In this document: positions 10,199-18,498 of the stretch, one piece after another
Position numbering within the stretch: the stretch's first letter is position 1
Layout of the letters: each line of letters opens with the position of its first letter
NCBI RefSeq assembly: GCF_000308755.1
Contig: NZ_BAGF01000147.1
Span: 1-64,000, forward strand
Direction: 5' to 3'
From: Nocardia pneumoniae NBRC 100136
GTDB taxonomy: Bacteria; Actinomycetota; Actinomycetes; Mycobacteriales; Mycobacteriaceae
DNA: 64,000 nucleotides
Program-made: the position numbers and the translations under genes
The notes under the pieces: generated by a model
Database searches by the model: none
Told to the model about the DNA's origin: nothing
Seen by the model: the letters and a program-made list of their open reading frames with translations, nothing else

Positions 10199-10210
10199 GC
10201 GCTCCTCCGA
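9832..10210 (-). repeat. Tandem triplication of a ribosome-binding site and gene start
   Basis: Three in-frame tandem copies of a 135-138-bp unit: 10198-10064, 10063-9926 and 9925 onward. Each starts with ATG or GTG preceded by the same GGAGGAGCGC and encodes (M/V)SE...GT.GVVAG...NVLATEDLVLGE. The third copy continues as NVLATHDLALRYGERG into the true ATPase fold. The extra copies include the last codons of the upstream permease gene read in another frame (GASEER instead of YRRSA). The duplicated segment is therefore the gene junction itself. Confidence 0.9.
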
Positions 10211-11283
10211 TAGGCCGGGCTGCCCTCACGCAGCAGAAGAAACAGCAGCCACGGCGCACCGACCGTGGCGGTGACCACGCCGACCGGCACCGCGACCGGC
10301 AGCAGATGCTGAGCCACCAGATCACAACCGACCAGCAACGTCGCGCCCAGCAGCCCCGTGACAGCCAGGCCCGCCGCGGTCGGCGGCCCCACCACCAGCC
10401 GCACCAGCTGCGGCACCGCCAACGCCACGAAAGCGATCGGCCCGCTCAACGCCGCCGCCAACGCCGCCAACACGACCGCGGTGACCAACAACCGCAACCG
10501 CGCCGAGGACACCGCGATTCCGAGCGCACCCGCCGACTCGTCACCGAGATCCAGCACCGCCAACGTCCGGTACTGCACCAATAGCGTCGCCAGCACCACC
10601 ACCAACGCGATCGCGGCGCCCTGCACCTCCGTCCACGTGCGGCCGTAGAGGGAGCCCGCCGTCCACTGCATCGCCGATCCCGCCAGCTCTTTCGGGAAAC
10701 GCACCACGATCAGGTTCACCGCGGCCGCCAACCCGGCCTGCACCGCCAACCCCACCAACACCAGACGACCGACCGGCAGCCCGGCCCGGCCCAGTACCCC
10801 CAACAACACCGCCGCGAACAGGCCCCCCGCCAACGCACCGAACGGAATCAACGTCTGCGCCGCACCCGCAGCCAACACCACCACCGCGCCGAGCGAAGCC
10901 CCACCGGTCACCCCCATCACATCCGGCGACGCCAGCGGGTTACGGAACAACCGTTGCAGCACCGCACCGGCCATCGCCAACCCCGCCCCCGCGATAACCC
11001 CGGCCACCACCCGCGGCGCACGGAACTGCTGGACGATATACACATCCCCGGCATCACCCAATCCAAGCGCGGCGCGAATCGCCGTCACCGCGGGCATGTC
11101 CACCTCACCGGAGGAGAGCGCGACCACCAGCAGGATCACCGCTACCCCACCACACCCGGCGCCGATCGATACGACACGGCGACGGCGCGCAGCGGTGACC
11201 GATCGAATCATGCTCCCCGAGAGGGTCTTCCGGGGACCGAACCGATCCTGCTCCTCCTGGGGTACCGAGACCTCGTTGCTCAT
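10195..11283 (-). CDS. Iron-siderophore ABC transporter permease (FecCD family, second)
   Basis: A 362-aa FecCD-family membrane permease, one half of the importer channel. A short cytoplasmic N-terminus is followed by about nine to ten membrane helices with the family blocks RAPRVVAGVIAGAGLAMAGAVLQRLFRNPLASPDVMGVTGGASLGA and GPIAFVALAVPQLVRL. ATG 11283 overlaps the stop of the preceding permease gene as ATGA, and its own stop overlaps the ATG of the ATPase gene at 10198. This is tight translational coupling. A longer upstream frame to 11430 only reads through the neighbouring gene. Confidence 0.93.
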   Translation of the reverse strand: MSNEVSVPQEEQDRFGPRKTLSGSMIRSVTAARRRRVVSIGAGCGGVAVILLVVALSSGEVDMPAVTAIRAALGLGDAGDVYIVQQFRAPRVVAGVIAGAGLAMAGAVLQRLFRNPLASPDVMGVTGGASLGAVVVLAAGAAQTLIPFGALAGGLFAAVLLGVLGRAGLPVGRLVLVGLAVQAGLAAAVNLIVVRFPKELAGSAMQWTAGSLYGRTWTEVQGAAIALVVVLATLLVQYRTLAVLDLGDESAGALGIAVSSARLRLLVTAVVLAALAAALSGPIAFVALAVPQLVRLVVGPPTAAGLAVTGLLGATLLVGCDLVAQHLLPVAVPVGVVTATVGAPWLLFLLLREGSPAYRRSA

Positions 11284-12296
11284 CGACGCTCCGCCCGACG
11301 AGCGAGCACCGCCAACAGTCCCGCGCCGAGGAACGCCGTGACGATACCGGCCTCCACCTCCGACGGCCGAGCAATCAGCCGCCCCACGATATCGGCCGAC
11401 AACAGCAACAACGGACCCGCCAGCAGACATCCGGGAATCACCAACCGATGATCACCACCCACCAGCAACCGCACCAGATGCGGCGCCGCCAAACCGATGA
11501 ACCCGATCGGCCCCGCCACCGCCACCGCCGAACCGGCCAGCAACACCACCGCCACCATTCCCGCGAACCGAATCCGCGCCACCGGCACGCCCAGGGCCTG
11601 GGCCGAATCATCGCCGAGCGCAAGAGTATTCAACGCCGGACCGATCGCGAGACCGACGACCACCCCGATGGCCAACGTCGGCAGCATCGGCACCAGCACA
11701 TCCAGATCCCGCCCCGCGATCGAACCAGCCAGCCAGAACCGCGCCTCATCCAGCGTCCGCTCACTCAACAACAACACCCCCGACGTCCACGACACCAACA
11801 CCAACTGCAACACCGTGCCACCCAGCACCAAACGCACCGGATCCAAATCACCCGCCCGCCGCCCCAACACCAAACTGAACACCGCAGCCGCAGCCGCACC
11901 CACGAAAGCGAACCCCACATACTGCACCGGATGCGACAAACCCAACGCGTAAATAGCGGTAACCACAGCCAATCCAGCACCAGCATTGATACCCAGCGTG
12001 GTCGGCGCGGCCAACGGATTGCGAGTAATTCCCTGCACCACCGCACCAGCAAGCCCCAACGCAGCACCCACCACCACACCGATCACCGTCCGCGGCACCC
12101 GCAGACCAGTGACCACCAACCCGTCGCGGCCCCCTCCCCCACCGAGCAAAGCCTCCACCACCCTGGACACAGGCACCGACCGAGCCCCGAGCGCGAGACT
12201 GAACACCACACACAGCAGCAACACAGCAAACCCGATGAACAGCGCCGGTATTCGGCGCCACATCGAGGTGGTACGGGCCGTATCAGTGGAGGTCAC
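11280..12296 (-). CDS. Iron-siderophore ABC transporter permease (FecCD family, first)
   Basis: A 338-aa FecCD permease that pairs with the next gene to form the siderophore channel. Family blocks seen are LRVPRTVIGVVVGAALGLAGAVVQGITRNPLAAPTTLGINAGAGLAVV, LALGDDSAQALGVPVARIRF and AGPIGFIGLAAPHLVRLL. It is the first gene of the importer operon. GTG 12296 is taken as the start because the sequence just upstream is the IdeR operator; no clear ribosome-binding site precedes it, so the message may be nearly leaderless. ATG 12263 is an alternative. Its stop overlaps the next start by four bases. Confidence 0.92.
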   Translation of the reverse strand: MTSTDTARTTSMWRRIPALFIGFAVLLLCVVFSLALGARSVPVSRVVEALLGGGGGRDGLVVTGLRVPRTVIGVVVGAALGLAGAVVQGITRNPLAAPTTLGINAGAGLAVVTAIYALGLSHPVQYVGFAFVGAAAAAVFSLVLGRRAGDLDPVRLVLGGTVLQLVLVSWTSGVLLLSERTLDEARFWLAGSIAGRDLDVLVPMLPTLAIGVVVGLAIGPALNTLALGDDSAQALGVPVARIRFAGMVAVVLLAGSAVAVAGPIGFIGLAAPHLVRLLVGGDHRLVIPGCLLAGPLLLLSADIVGRLIARPSEVEAGIVTAFLGAGLLAVLARRAERR

Positions 12297-12307
12297 GAGA
12301 CGTGAGC

Positions 12308-12326
12308 TTAAGTTAGCCAGACCTAA
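12308..12326 (-). promoter_or_regulatory. IdeR/DtxR iron box
   Basis: The minus strand reads TTAGGTCTGGCTAACTTAA, a close match to the 19-bp IdeR/DtxR consensus TTAGGTTAGGCTAACCTAA. It ends 11 bases before the GTG of the first permease gene. IdeR with bound Fe2+ normally represses from such sites, so the importer should be induced when iron is low. Confidence 0.87.
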
Positions 12327-12525
12327 ATCTGTCAAACACGGCAACCTTCCCAACCGGTGCCGTCCAGGCGCTACCAGCCGCACGGTTCATATGTGCCCAT
12401 AGCAACTCTCCCCCTAGCACCCAGCGGTAATCTCTACCGCGGCAATGGCGTTCATATCGGGATACCCCGAGACGTCGACGGCTACAGAGCCGGATATCGA
12501 TGCCAGTCGACCTGAGGTAGGGCAT

Positions 12526-13104
12526 ATGAGGCACAGAGGTACAAGGTTTCTCGACGTCGTCGGCAGCCGGTGGATGGCGGTGGCGACGCTGGCCGCGATC
12601 ACCGGGTTCTACTACCTGTTCGTCGCGGTCACCAACTGCGTGGACACCGACACCAACCGAAAAGGTGTCGCCGCCGTGCTGTCGATGAGGTCGACGATCC
12701 ACAACTCGGGGACGGACTGGCGCGCGATCACGAACGGCAACGTCGCGCTCGTCGCCTACATCCTGATCGTGATCTGGGAGTTCTTGATCGCCTTCGTGCT
12801 GCTGGCCGCCGCGGCGGTGTGGGTCCGGGTGCTGACCGGACGGCCGCGCAGGCTTCGAGCGGGTATCGGCGTGGCGGTCAAGCTGTCGAGCCTGGGCTGG
12901 ACCATGGCCGTGTTGCTGTTCGCGGGCGGGTTCCTCACCGTCGCCGGGGAATGGTTCCGCATGTGGGCCAACAAAGAGGTGAACGCGTCATCGGCTGCGC
13001 TGCAGAACTTTCTGATCGCCGCCGTCGGCTTGCTCCTCGTGCACCTGCCGCAATCGGCCACCCCGCAGGCCGCGCCCCCAGCACCGGATGTGTCCCAGCG
13101 CTAG
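12526..13104 (+). CDS. DUF2165 family small membrane protein
   Basis: A 192-aa predicted membrane protein resembling the DUF2165 family, whose function is unknown. Four hydrophobic segments are visible (about residues 18-38, 75-98, 118-140 and 160-180), with the family-like FYYLFVAVTNCVDTDTNRKGVAAVLSM near the first loop and WRAI before the second helix. ATG 12526 has GAGG upstream; an in-frame ATG at 12445 would add 27 polar residues not seen in such proteins. It stands alone, divergent from the iron importer, and its promoter region may overlap the IdeR-controlled one. Confidence 0.75.
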   Translation: MRHRGTRFLDVVGSRWMAVATLAAITGFYYLFVAVTNCVDTDTNRKGVAAVLSMRSTIHNSGTDWRAITNGNVALVAYILIVIWEFLIAFVLLAAAAVWVRVLTGRPRRLRAGIGVAVKLSSLGWTMAVLLFAGGFLTVAGEWFRMWANKEVNASSAALQNFLIAAVGLLLVHLPQSATPQAAPPAPDVSQR

Positions 13105-13172
13105 CACGACAGCTGCCGCGAGGCTGACCGGTCGGCCCCTTTCGACGACGACGTGCCCGCGCCCTGGAGAAC

Positions 13173-14609
13173 TCAGTCGGGCAGTTCGATGCCGCGCTCT
13201 TCGGCTTTCGCCGCGACCTCGTCGGGAAAGATATTGCGCAGCAGGTAGAGATCACGGCCCAGCTGCCAGCCGGGGGCCAGCGAGACCGCGTACCGCTCGA
13301 AGTAGCCGAGCTGCTTGCCCATGAGGATGAGCTGTTCGGGTCCGGCGACGCCGCGCCGCTTGCCGAAATCCAGCAGCGCCGAGGTGAACGTCTTCAGGTC
13401 CAGCCGCGCGAGGTCCCCGGACAAGATCGGACCGAGCACGAGGGCGAGCTGCCTGCCGATCGCGGTGTCGTCGGCGCTCTGCTCGGCGAACAGCTCCAGC
13501 TCGCGCAGCGCGGTCGCCACCGGGGTGAAATCACCGTCGAAAGCGCTGGCGTAGAACATCGCCCGGACCATCGCTCGCCACGGCGGCGACATCGTGCCGA
13601 CGATGCCGAAATCCAGCATCGCCAGTTTGCCGTCCTCGAGCAGCCACAGATTTCCCGCGTGCACGTCGCCGTGGAACAGGCCGTGGACGATGACGCCTTC
13701 CAGCCACACTTTCACCAGCCGCCGGATCAGCAGTTCCGGATCGGCGTGCTCGCCGACGACGTCGAACTGGTCGAGCGGTACGCCCCGCAGTCGCTGCATA
13801 CAGATGGTGCGCGGCCCGCACAACTCCCAATAGACTTCAGGGACAACGACTTCGGCATTGTCGTCGAACGCGCCGAGGTTGGCGCGGACGCGGCTCTGAT
13901 TGTCCGCCTCGATCAGGAAGTTCAATTCCGCCACGGTGACCTCGTAGAGGTCGTGCACCACGCCGGCGGCGTTGGCGATCCGCGCGTGCTCGGATCGCCG
14001 TTCGAGCAGCTTCGCCAGCACCAGCGCCGCGCGCAGATCGACGATCATCCGGCGTGCGATGCCCGGGCGTTGCACCTTCACCACGGCCTCGCGTCCGTCG
14101 GCCAGCGCACAGGCGTGCACCTGCGCGACCGAAGCCGCCGACAGCGGCACGTCGTCGAACTCGGCGAACATCTCGTCGATCGGGCGGCCGAGGTCCTCCT
14201 CGACGATTCGCCTCGCCGCGGCGGCGGGGAAGGGCGGCACATCGTCGAGGCAGCGCAGGCACGCATCGGAGAGTTCGCGCGGAAACGCGCCGGACGATGA
14301 CGCGATCAACTGTCCGAGTTTGACGAACATCGGCCCGAGACGTTCGAAAGCGTCGACGACGCCCTCGGCCAGCACTTCCCGCCGCGTTCGCCGACCGCCA
14401 CGCCCGCGTGTCCCGGGCACGGATCGCGCGAGCTCCACAACGGCCCGGCGAGTGAGGGCGACGCCGAATACCAGCACGATGGTGAGCACCCGAAATGCCT
14501 CGGGCACACCGAAGGCGTCGAGCCGGGGACGGTCGACGGCGAATGCCTCGGCAGGCGGACGCTGCTCGGTGCGCGAGTCGGCAGCGATAGACACCGGGTC
14601 GGCACTCAT
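13173..14609 (-). CDS. ABC1/UbiB-family atypical kinase (AarF-like)
   Basis: A 478-aa protein of the UbiB/ADCK atypical kinase family. The KxGQ-type motif is seen as FVKLGQLIASSSGAFP, the ATP-site lysine in VVKVQRPG, the catalytic-loop-like GLFHGDVHAGNLWLLEDGKLAMLDFGIVG, and the QLG tail. Family members act in quinone biosynthesis or lipid homeostasis; the substrate here is unknown. ATG 14609 follows GAGG. The start overlaps the stop of a 24-codon ORF (ATGA), suggesting coupled translation. Confidence 0.9.
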   Translation of the reverse strand: MSADPVSIAADSRTEQRPPAEAFAVDRPRLDAFGVPEAFRVLTIVLVFGVALTRRAVVELARSVPGTRGRGGRRTRREVLAEGVVDAFERLGPMFVKLGQLIASSSGAFPRELSDACLRCLDDVPPFPAAAARRIVEEDLGRPIDEMFAEFDDVPLSAASVAQVHACALADGREAVVKVQRPGIARRMIVDLRAALVLAKLLERRSEHARIANAAGVVHDLYEVTVAELNFLIEADNQSRVRANLGAFDDNAEVVVPEVYWELCGPRTICMQRLRGVPLDQFDVVGEHADPELLIRRLVKVWLEGVIVHGLFHGDVHAGNLWLLEDGKLAMLDFGIVGTMSPPWRAMVRAMFYASAFDGDFTPVATALRELELFAEQSADDTAIGRQLALVLGPILSGDLARLDLKTFTSALLDFGKRRGVAGPEQLILMGKQLGYFERYAVSLAPGWQLGRDLYLLRNIFPDEVAAKAEERGIELPD

Positions 14610-14680
14610 GCTTTCGCCTCACTGACGCCCGGCTCGGGTACGACCGTCGCGGCGGCTGTGTCGATGGTTCGTTTGCTCAT
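14606..14680 (-). CDS. Putative 24-aa leader ORF coupled to the UbiB-like gene
   Basis: A small frame encoding MSKRTIDTAAATVVPEPGVS plus four residues. It starts with ATG after a purine-rich GGAGACGAGCGC and ends by overlapping the ATG of the kinase gene. Placement and overlap suggest a coupling or leader peptide. Its length gives little statistical support and no family is recognised. Confidence 0.4.
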   Translation of the reverse strand: MSKRTIDTAAATVVPEPGVSEAKA

Positions 14681-14791
14681 GCGCTCGTCTCCACTACATG
14701 AGCGAAGCATGTCCGGATCCGGGTACGCCACAATTCGTAATCCGGCACGCCGGTGGCTTCCTCCGGCGGCTCCGCGGCCTGCGCGGCCAAC

Positions 14792-15967
14792 TCAGCGGTG
14801 CGCCGAGCGATAGGCGCTGCTCTGGGACGTCAGGATGCGAACCAGGTCGCCCAGCGCTATCTCCACGTCGGTGAGGTGCAGACCCCACGTCGCGTCCGGG
14901 ACGGCGTACAGCTCTGGGCTGCCCGGCTCCGGAGTCGCCATCAGCACCGTCGCGTCGCCGCCGCGCACGCACTGGAGCCGGTACCGCTGCGCGGGGATCA
15001 GCCACGGGGTCGGCGCGGCGGCGGATGGTCCGTCGCGCAGCGCCAACTCGACGCCGAGTGGACTGGGCACCGGGCTCACGCGCAGGACCGTTGCCGCGGT
15101 GCGGGATTCGTTGCGCTCCAGCGAGGCCGGATTGGTGCAGCCGATCTCGTAATCCGGGCCGTACGGCCGCGGCAGCGGCTCCGGGGTCATCGGATTGCGG
15201 CCGAATCGGCTGTCCGCGGGCGGGGTCACGCCGAACGTCTGCCAGGCGAGCACGCACCCCGTCTGCCGCTCGGTGCGACACAGCGGCAGATACTGGAAGT
15301 CGCCGCCGACGTCAGCGTTCTTCGGCACCACCACATTGCCACCGAGCAGGATCGCCGACAGGATCCGGTCGCGCACCGCCTGCCGCGGTTCGATCTCCTC
15401 CCGGATCAGTTGGCGCAGCATGCGCGCACCCTGGGAATGGCCGATCAGCACGACCGGCCTGCCGCTCTCGCGCTCGGCGAGGAACTGCCGCCACGCCCGC
15501 AGCACGTCCTCGTATGCCATCCGTGCCATCTCGGCGCGCTGCTCGGGGGTGTAGGACCTCTCCGACGCGAGCGCGATTATGGTCCGTTGCCGATACACCG
15601 GCGCGTACACCTGACACACCTGGGAAAACCGAGCCGCCTGCTGTTCAGCGACCGCCCGCACCTCCCGCGTCACCGCGGTATAGGAGTTGGGCGTCGGCTC
15701 CAACGACACCGTCGGATACACATAGAAGCAGTCCACCCCCGAATCCGCAGCGGGGGCAGGTTCCTCACGCACATCGGGCTCCCCCGCCCGCCGCACCGTC
15801 GTGGCCGAGCTCCCCCGGCACGGATCATCCGTCCGATCCGGCCTGCACAACCACACGACACCGGCGTCACCACCCGGGTCCGCCACCGAGCTCACCGACG
15901 ACCCCGCCAACAGCCCGACTCCGCACGCGACGGCCGCAACCGCCCTCCCCCACCGACAGTCCCGCAT
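14792..15967 (-). CDS. Secreted DUF3089 alpha/beta hydrolase
   Basis: A 391-aa exported protein of the DUF3089 group, lipase-like alpha/beta hydrolases common in actinobacteria. A signal peptide is clear (arginine-rich start, hydrophobic core, cleavage near SVADPGG). The mature part shows the family opening VWLCRPDRTDDPC, DCFYVYPTVSL, and the nucleophile elbow GHSQGARML; Ser in GHSQG is the expected catalytic residue. ATG 15967 has GAGG upstream and is preferred to the in-frame GTG at 15979. The natural ester substrate is unknown. Confidence 0.87.
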   Translation of the reverse strand: MRDCRWGRAVAAVACGVGLLAGSSVSSVADPGGDAGVVWLCRPDRTDDPCRGSSATTVRRAGEPDVREEPAPAADSGVDCFYVYPTVSLEPTPNSYTAVTREVRAVAEQQAARFSQVCQVYAPVYRQRTIIALASERSYTPEQRAEMARMAYEDVLRAWRQFLAERESGRPVVLIGHSQGARMLRQLIREEIEPRQAVRDRILSAILLGGNVVVPKNADVGGDFQYLPLCRTERQTGCVLAWQTFGVTPPADSRFGRNPMTPEPLPRPYGPDYEIGCTNPASLERNESRTAATVLRVSPVPSPLGVELALRDGPSAAAPTPWLIPAQRYRLQCVRGGDATVLMATPEPGSPELYAVPDATWGLHLTDVEIALGDLVRILTSQSSAYRSAHR

Positions 15968-16075
15968 CGCATACCTCACTGCTTCCGCGCCCGACTGTCA
16001 GCGTCCACCGCGCCACACCGCGAACGCTCGATCGGACGTCTCCGACGGCGAAATCTCTTGGCTCTCGGAAAGATA

Positions 16076-16744
16076 TCAGCTCCAAACGCCCTGATCGGTC
16101 CAGGCGATCGCGCGCAGCGGGAACGAACCCATCCCGCGCACCGGCGCCGGCAGTGCGACCAGCCTGGCTCCGGTGTGGGGCACCGCGGCCAGGTTCGTCA
16201 TCTGCTCGATGATCGGGATTCCCGCACCGAGCAGCGTGTGGTGGCACGGCCGCGTCGGCAGGGACGTATCGTCGATGTCGGGCGAGTCGATTCCCACCAC
16301 CGCCACATTGGCGGCGACCAGCGCATCAGCGACCTCGCCGACCAGGAAGGGATGCCCCGGGCCCCAATAGGCGGACGAACCCCACCTTCCCGACCATCCG
16401 GTGTGCACGAGCACCGCCTTGCCCCACAGCCGCGCCGGGTCGCCGAGCACATCCGGCCCCACCGCGTGGATCCCCGGCACCCGGATCATCACGATCGGCA
16501 CGTCGAACAGCCGTTCCAGCGGCAGTTCGGCGATGTCGGCGCCGTCGGCGTGGAAATGCGAGGGCGCGTCGATGTAGGTCCCGGTGTTGCCGACCATATC
16601 CACGCGCGCGATGTCGTAGCTCATGTCGATCAGCGGCGACTGCTCGCGCGAGAACTCCGTGGTGACCCGCGGGGCGGGCAGGCCGGGACAGGTGAGCATG
16701 CCATCGGAGATCGGGTGCGATAGCTCCACCATCACCTTGCTCAT
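16076..16744 (-). CDS. Cyclase family protein (kynurenine formamidase-like)
   Basis: A 222-aa metal-dependent hydrolase of the cyclase/kynurenine-formamidase family. The metal-binding block is present as GNTGTYIDAPSHFHADGADIAELPLERL, with a later VLVHTGWSGRWG segment and GIDSPDIDD near the C-terminus. Members hydrolyse N-formylkynurenine or related amides/esters; which one cannot be told here, and no kynurenine-pathway neighbours are present. The start is set at ATG 16744; an in-frame GTG nine bases upstream is possible. It sits alone, next to a divergent small membrane protein gene. Confidence 0.85.
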   Translation of the reverse strand: MSKVMVELSHPISDGMLTCPGLPAPRVTTEFSREQSPLIDMSYDIARVDMVGNTGTYIDAPSHFHADGADIAELPLERLFDVPIVMIRVPGIHAVGPDVLGDPARLWGKAVLVHTGWSGRWGSSAYWGPGHPFLVGEVADALVAANVAVVGIDSPDIDDTSLPTRPCHHTLLGAGIPIIEQMTNLAAVPHTGARLVALPAPVRGMGSFPLRAIAWTDQGVWS

Positions 16745-16862
16745 GCTGGGCACGGTACCGGCCGATCGCGTCGCGGCGGTCAGGGATCACTGGTCACACA
16801 TTTCCGTGGATGTCAAGTGCGCCTGAGTTCAAAAGAGAGCAGACTGGCACCAGGAGGTCATC

Positions 16863-17069
16863 ATGCGACTGCTAAAGGGCCTGCTCGGTGTGGTGGTGGG
16901 GCTCCTCACGGCCGTACTCGGAACGGTGCTGGGGATCGTCGCCGCCGTGGTGTGGCTCGTCGGCGCGCTGCTGTGCGTGACAGTCATCCTGCTGCCGCTG
17001 GGCATGCCGGTGGTGAAACTCGCCCGTCGGCTGTTCACCCTGTCCAGGGAGTTGATGCGTCTTCCCTGA
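16863..17069 (+). CDS. Small hydrophobic membrane protein, 68 aa
   Basis: A 68-residue protein that is nearly all hydrophobic between residues 5 and 50 (one long or two packed helices, with GxxxG-type spacing), followed by a basic cytoplasmic tail LARRLFTLSRELMRLP. A very good ribosome-binding site, AGGAGG, precedes ATG 16863. No family assigned. It is monocistronic as far as can be seen. Confidence 0.72.
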   Translation: MRLLKGLLGVVVGLLTAVLGTVLGIVAAVVWLVGALLCVTVILLPLGMPVVKLARRLFTLSRELMRLP

Positions 17070-17153
17070 AAGACTGCCTGGGCACTCCAGCCGGGCCCCG
17101 CGATCAGCGCGTCGACCCTGAGGGTCGGCTGCCGATCCGACCGGCCGGGGAGG

Positions 17154-17420
17154 TCATGCCCATGCCCGCCGTCTGGCCGCCACGGACTGCGGCGGGATGA
17201 GTTTCGCCCAGAATTCGCGGCGGACCGCGTCCCACAACCTCGTCAGTTCCGGGTGGAGTTCTCGCGCTTGCGCAAGGTCCGGGTAGTTGCCGGGGCTGAA
17301 GGATACTACGGGCGAAGCGTCGTTCTTATCGTGCACGGCGACGATCGCGATCAGATGATGCTGCAGCAAGCCCCAGGTCACCCGCAGTCCGTCGACTTCC
17401 GTCCGACGCACGTCATCCAT
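17154..17420 (-). CDS. Hypothetical protein, 88 aa
   Basis: A short predicted cytosolic protein, MDDVRRTEVDGLRVTWGLLQ onward, with acidic/basic helical C-terminal half ending RRRAWA. ATG 17420 is preceded by a GGGGG-rich stretch. The frame stays open upstream to 17618, but that part is cysteine- and arginine-rich and looks non-coding. No recognisable domain. Confidence 0.5.
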   Translation of the reverse strand: MDDVRRTEVDGLRVTWGLLQHHLIAIVAVHDKNDASPVVSFSPGNYPDLAQARELHPELTRLWDAVRREFWAKLIPPQSVAARRRAWA

Positions 17421-17620
17421 CGTCGACCCCCAGGAGGCGTACCTCGTGCGTTCGGGGACGCCGCAGTCGGCTGTGCACCGTCTTCTGGGGTGCCGACTCG
17501 GCATGGCCGCGGATGCACCGCCGAAGGCGCTTGCTATGGCCTGTCGAGTTCTCGTACATGAGCAATTCCCGCTTCGATCTGTCGCGCTGCCCGGAGGGCA
17601 GGTCACGCTCTTGAACATAA

Positions 17621-17733
17621 GACATTAGATTTCATAGTTCAATGGTATCTGAGATAAAATCTAACTTTATAGTTCATACTTCAATTGTTAGCGGGGTAAG
17701 ATCGGGTGTACACCCGCCACCCGAGGAGTCGCG
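17621..17733. promoter_or_regulatory. AT-rich regulatory region upstream of the FadR-type gene
   Basis: About 110 bp that is markedly AT-rich for this genome. It contains a repeated ATAGTTCA (near 17635 and 17671), each followed within a few bases by a TTCAAT-like element. This is the expected position for the promoter and for autoregulatory sites of the following GntR-family gene; sites were not confirmed. Confidence 0.5.
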
Positions 17734-18498
17734 TTGTCCAACCAGGAGAGCGCCGGATTGAGCGCACTCGGCGCCGTGCTGTCACCGATCGAGGGTGGCG
17801 GTCCGAAAACCGAGGCCGTGGTGCAGCGGCTCTCCGCCGCGATCAGCCTCGGTGTGATGGCCGATGGACAGCAGTTGCCGAGCGAGACCGATCTGGCCAA
17901 CCAGTTGGGTGTGTCGACGATGACCCTGCGGGAGGCGCTGGCCGTCCTCCGGCAGCAAGGAATCGTCTACACCAAGCGCGGGCGCGGGGGTGGCAGCTTC
18001 ATCCGCGGTTCGGCGGACATCCTCGCGAACACCTCGCTGGTGCGGTTGCAGCAGATGAGCATCCAGGAGCTGCGTGATCTGGGCGACGAGCACTTCGCCG
18101 TCACCGGAGCGGCCGCCGTGTTCGCCGCGCGCCGCGGGTTGGGGGCCGATATCGCCCGGCTCCGCGCCCTGGCCGAGCGGCTGCAGGGCAGCACCGAACT
18201 CGTTTCGGCGCGCCGAGCCGACAGCCGCTTCCATATCGAGATGGCGGTGTGCGCGCAGTCCACCCGGCTGACCCGCGCCCAGGTCGCTCTGCAGGCGGAG
18301 CTTTCCGCCTTGCTCTGGCTGCCGCGGCTGAAACTGGACCCGGCGGTAGAGGCGACCGCGCATCGTGACCTGGTGGACGCGATCGAACGAGAAGACGATG
18401 CCCGAGCCAGAGAGCTGGCAGAATCACATACCGAATCACGCATCCGCCGCCTCGTCGCCCTACGCTTGGAGCTCAGTGATGATGGGCGATACCGATAA
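17734..18498 (+). CDS. FadR-type GntR family transcriptional regulator
   Basis: A 254-aa regulator with an N-terminal winged helix (GQQLPSETDLANQLGVSTMTLREALAVLRQQGIVYTKRGRGGGSFI, about residues 48-92) and a C-terminal all-helical FCD-type ligand domain with SRFHIEMA and a late HRDLVDAIEREDDARARELAESH. The start is TTG 17734 with GAGGAG at proper spacing. It overlaps the following Cache-domain gene by 20 bases, so the two are co-translated and probably work on the same signal. The ligand is unknown; FCD proteins usually bind carboxylates or acyl-CoAs. Confidence 0.9.
   Translation: MSNQESAGLSALGAVLSPIEGGGPKTEAVVQRLSAAISLGVMADGQQLPSETDLANQLGVSTMTLREALAVLRQQGIVYTKRGRGGGSFIRGSADILANTSLVRLQQMSIQELRDLGDEHFAVTGAAAVFAARRGLGADIARLRALAERLQGSTELVSARRADSRFHIEMAVCAQSTRLTRAQVALQAELSALLWLPRLKLDPAVEATAHRDLVDAIEREDDARARELAESHTESRIRRLVALRLELSDDGRYR

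Noticed and set aside
9832..10210. Regular repeats considered as a CRISPR array
   Set aside because: Units are 135-138 bp, in frame and coding, without short repeats and unique spacers.
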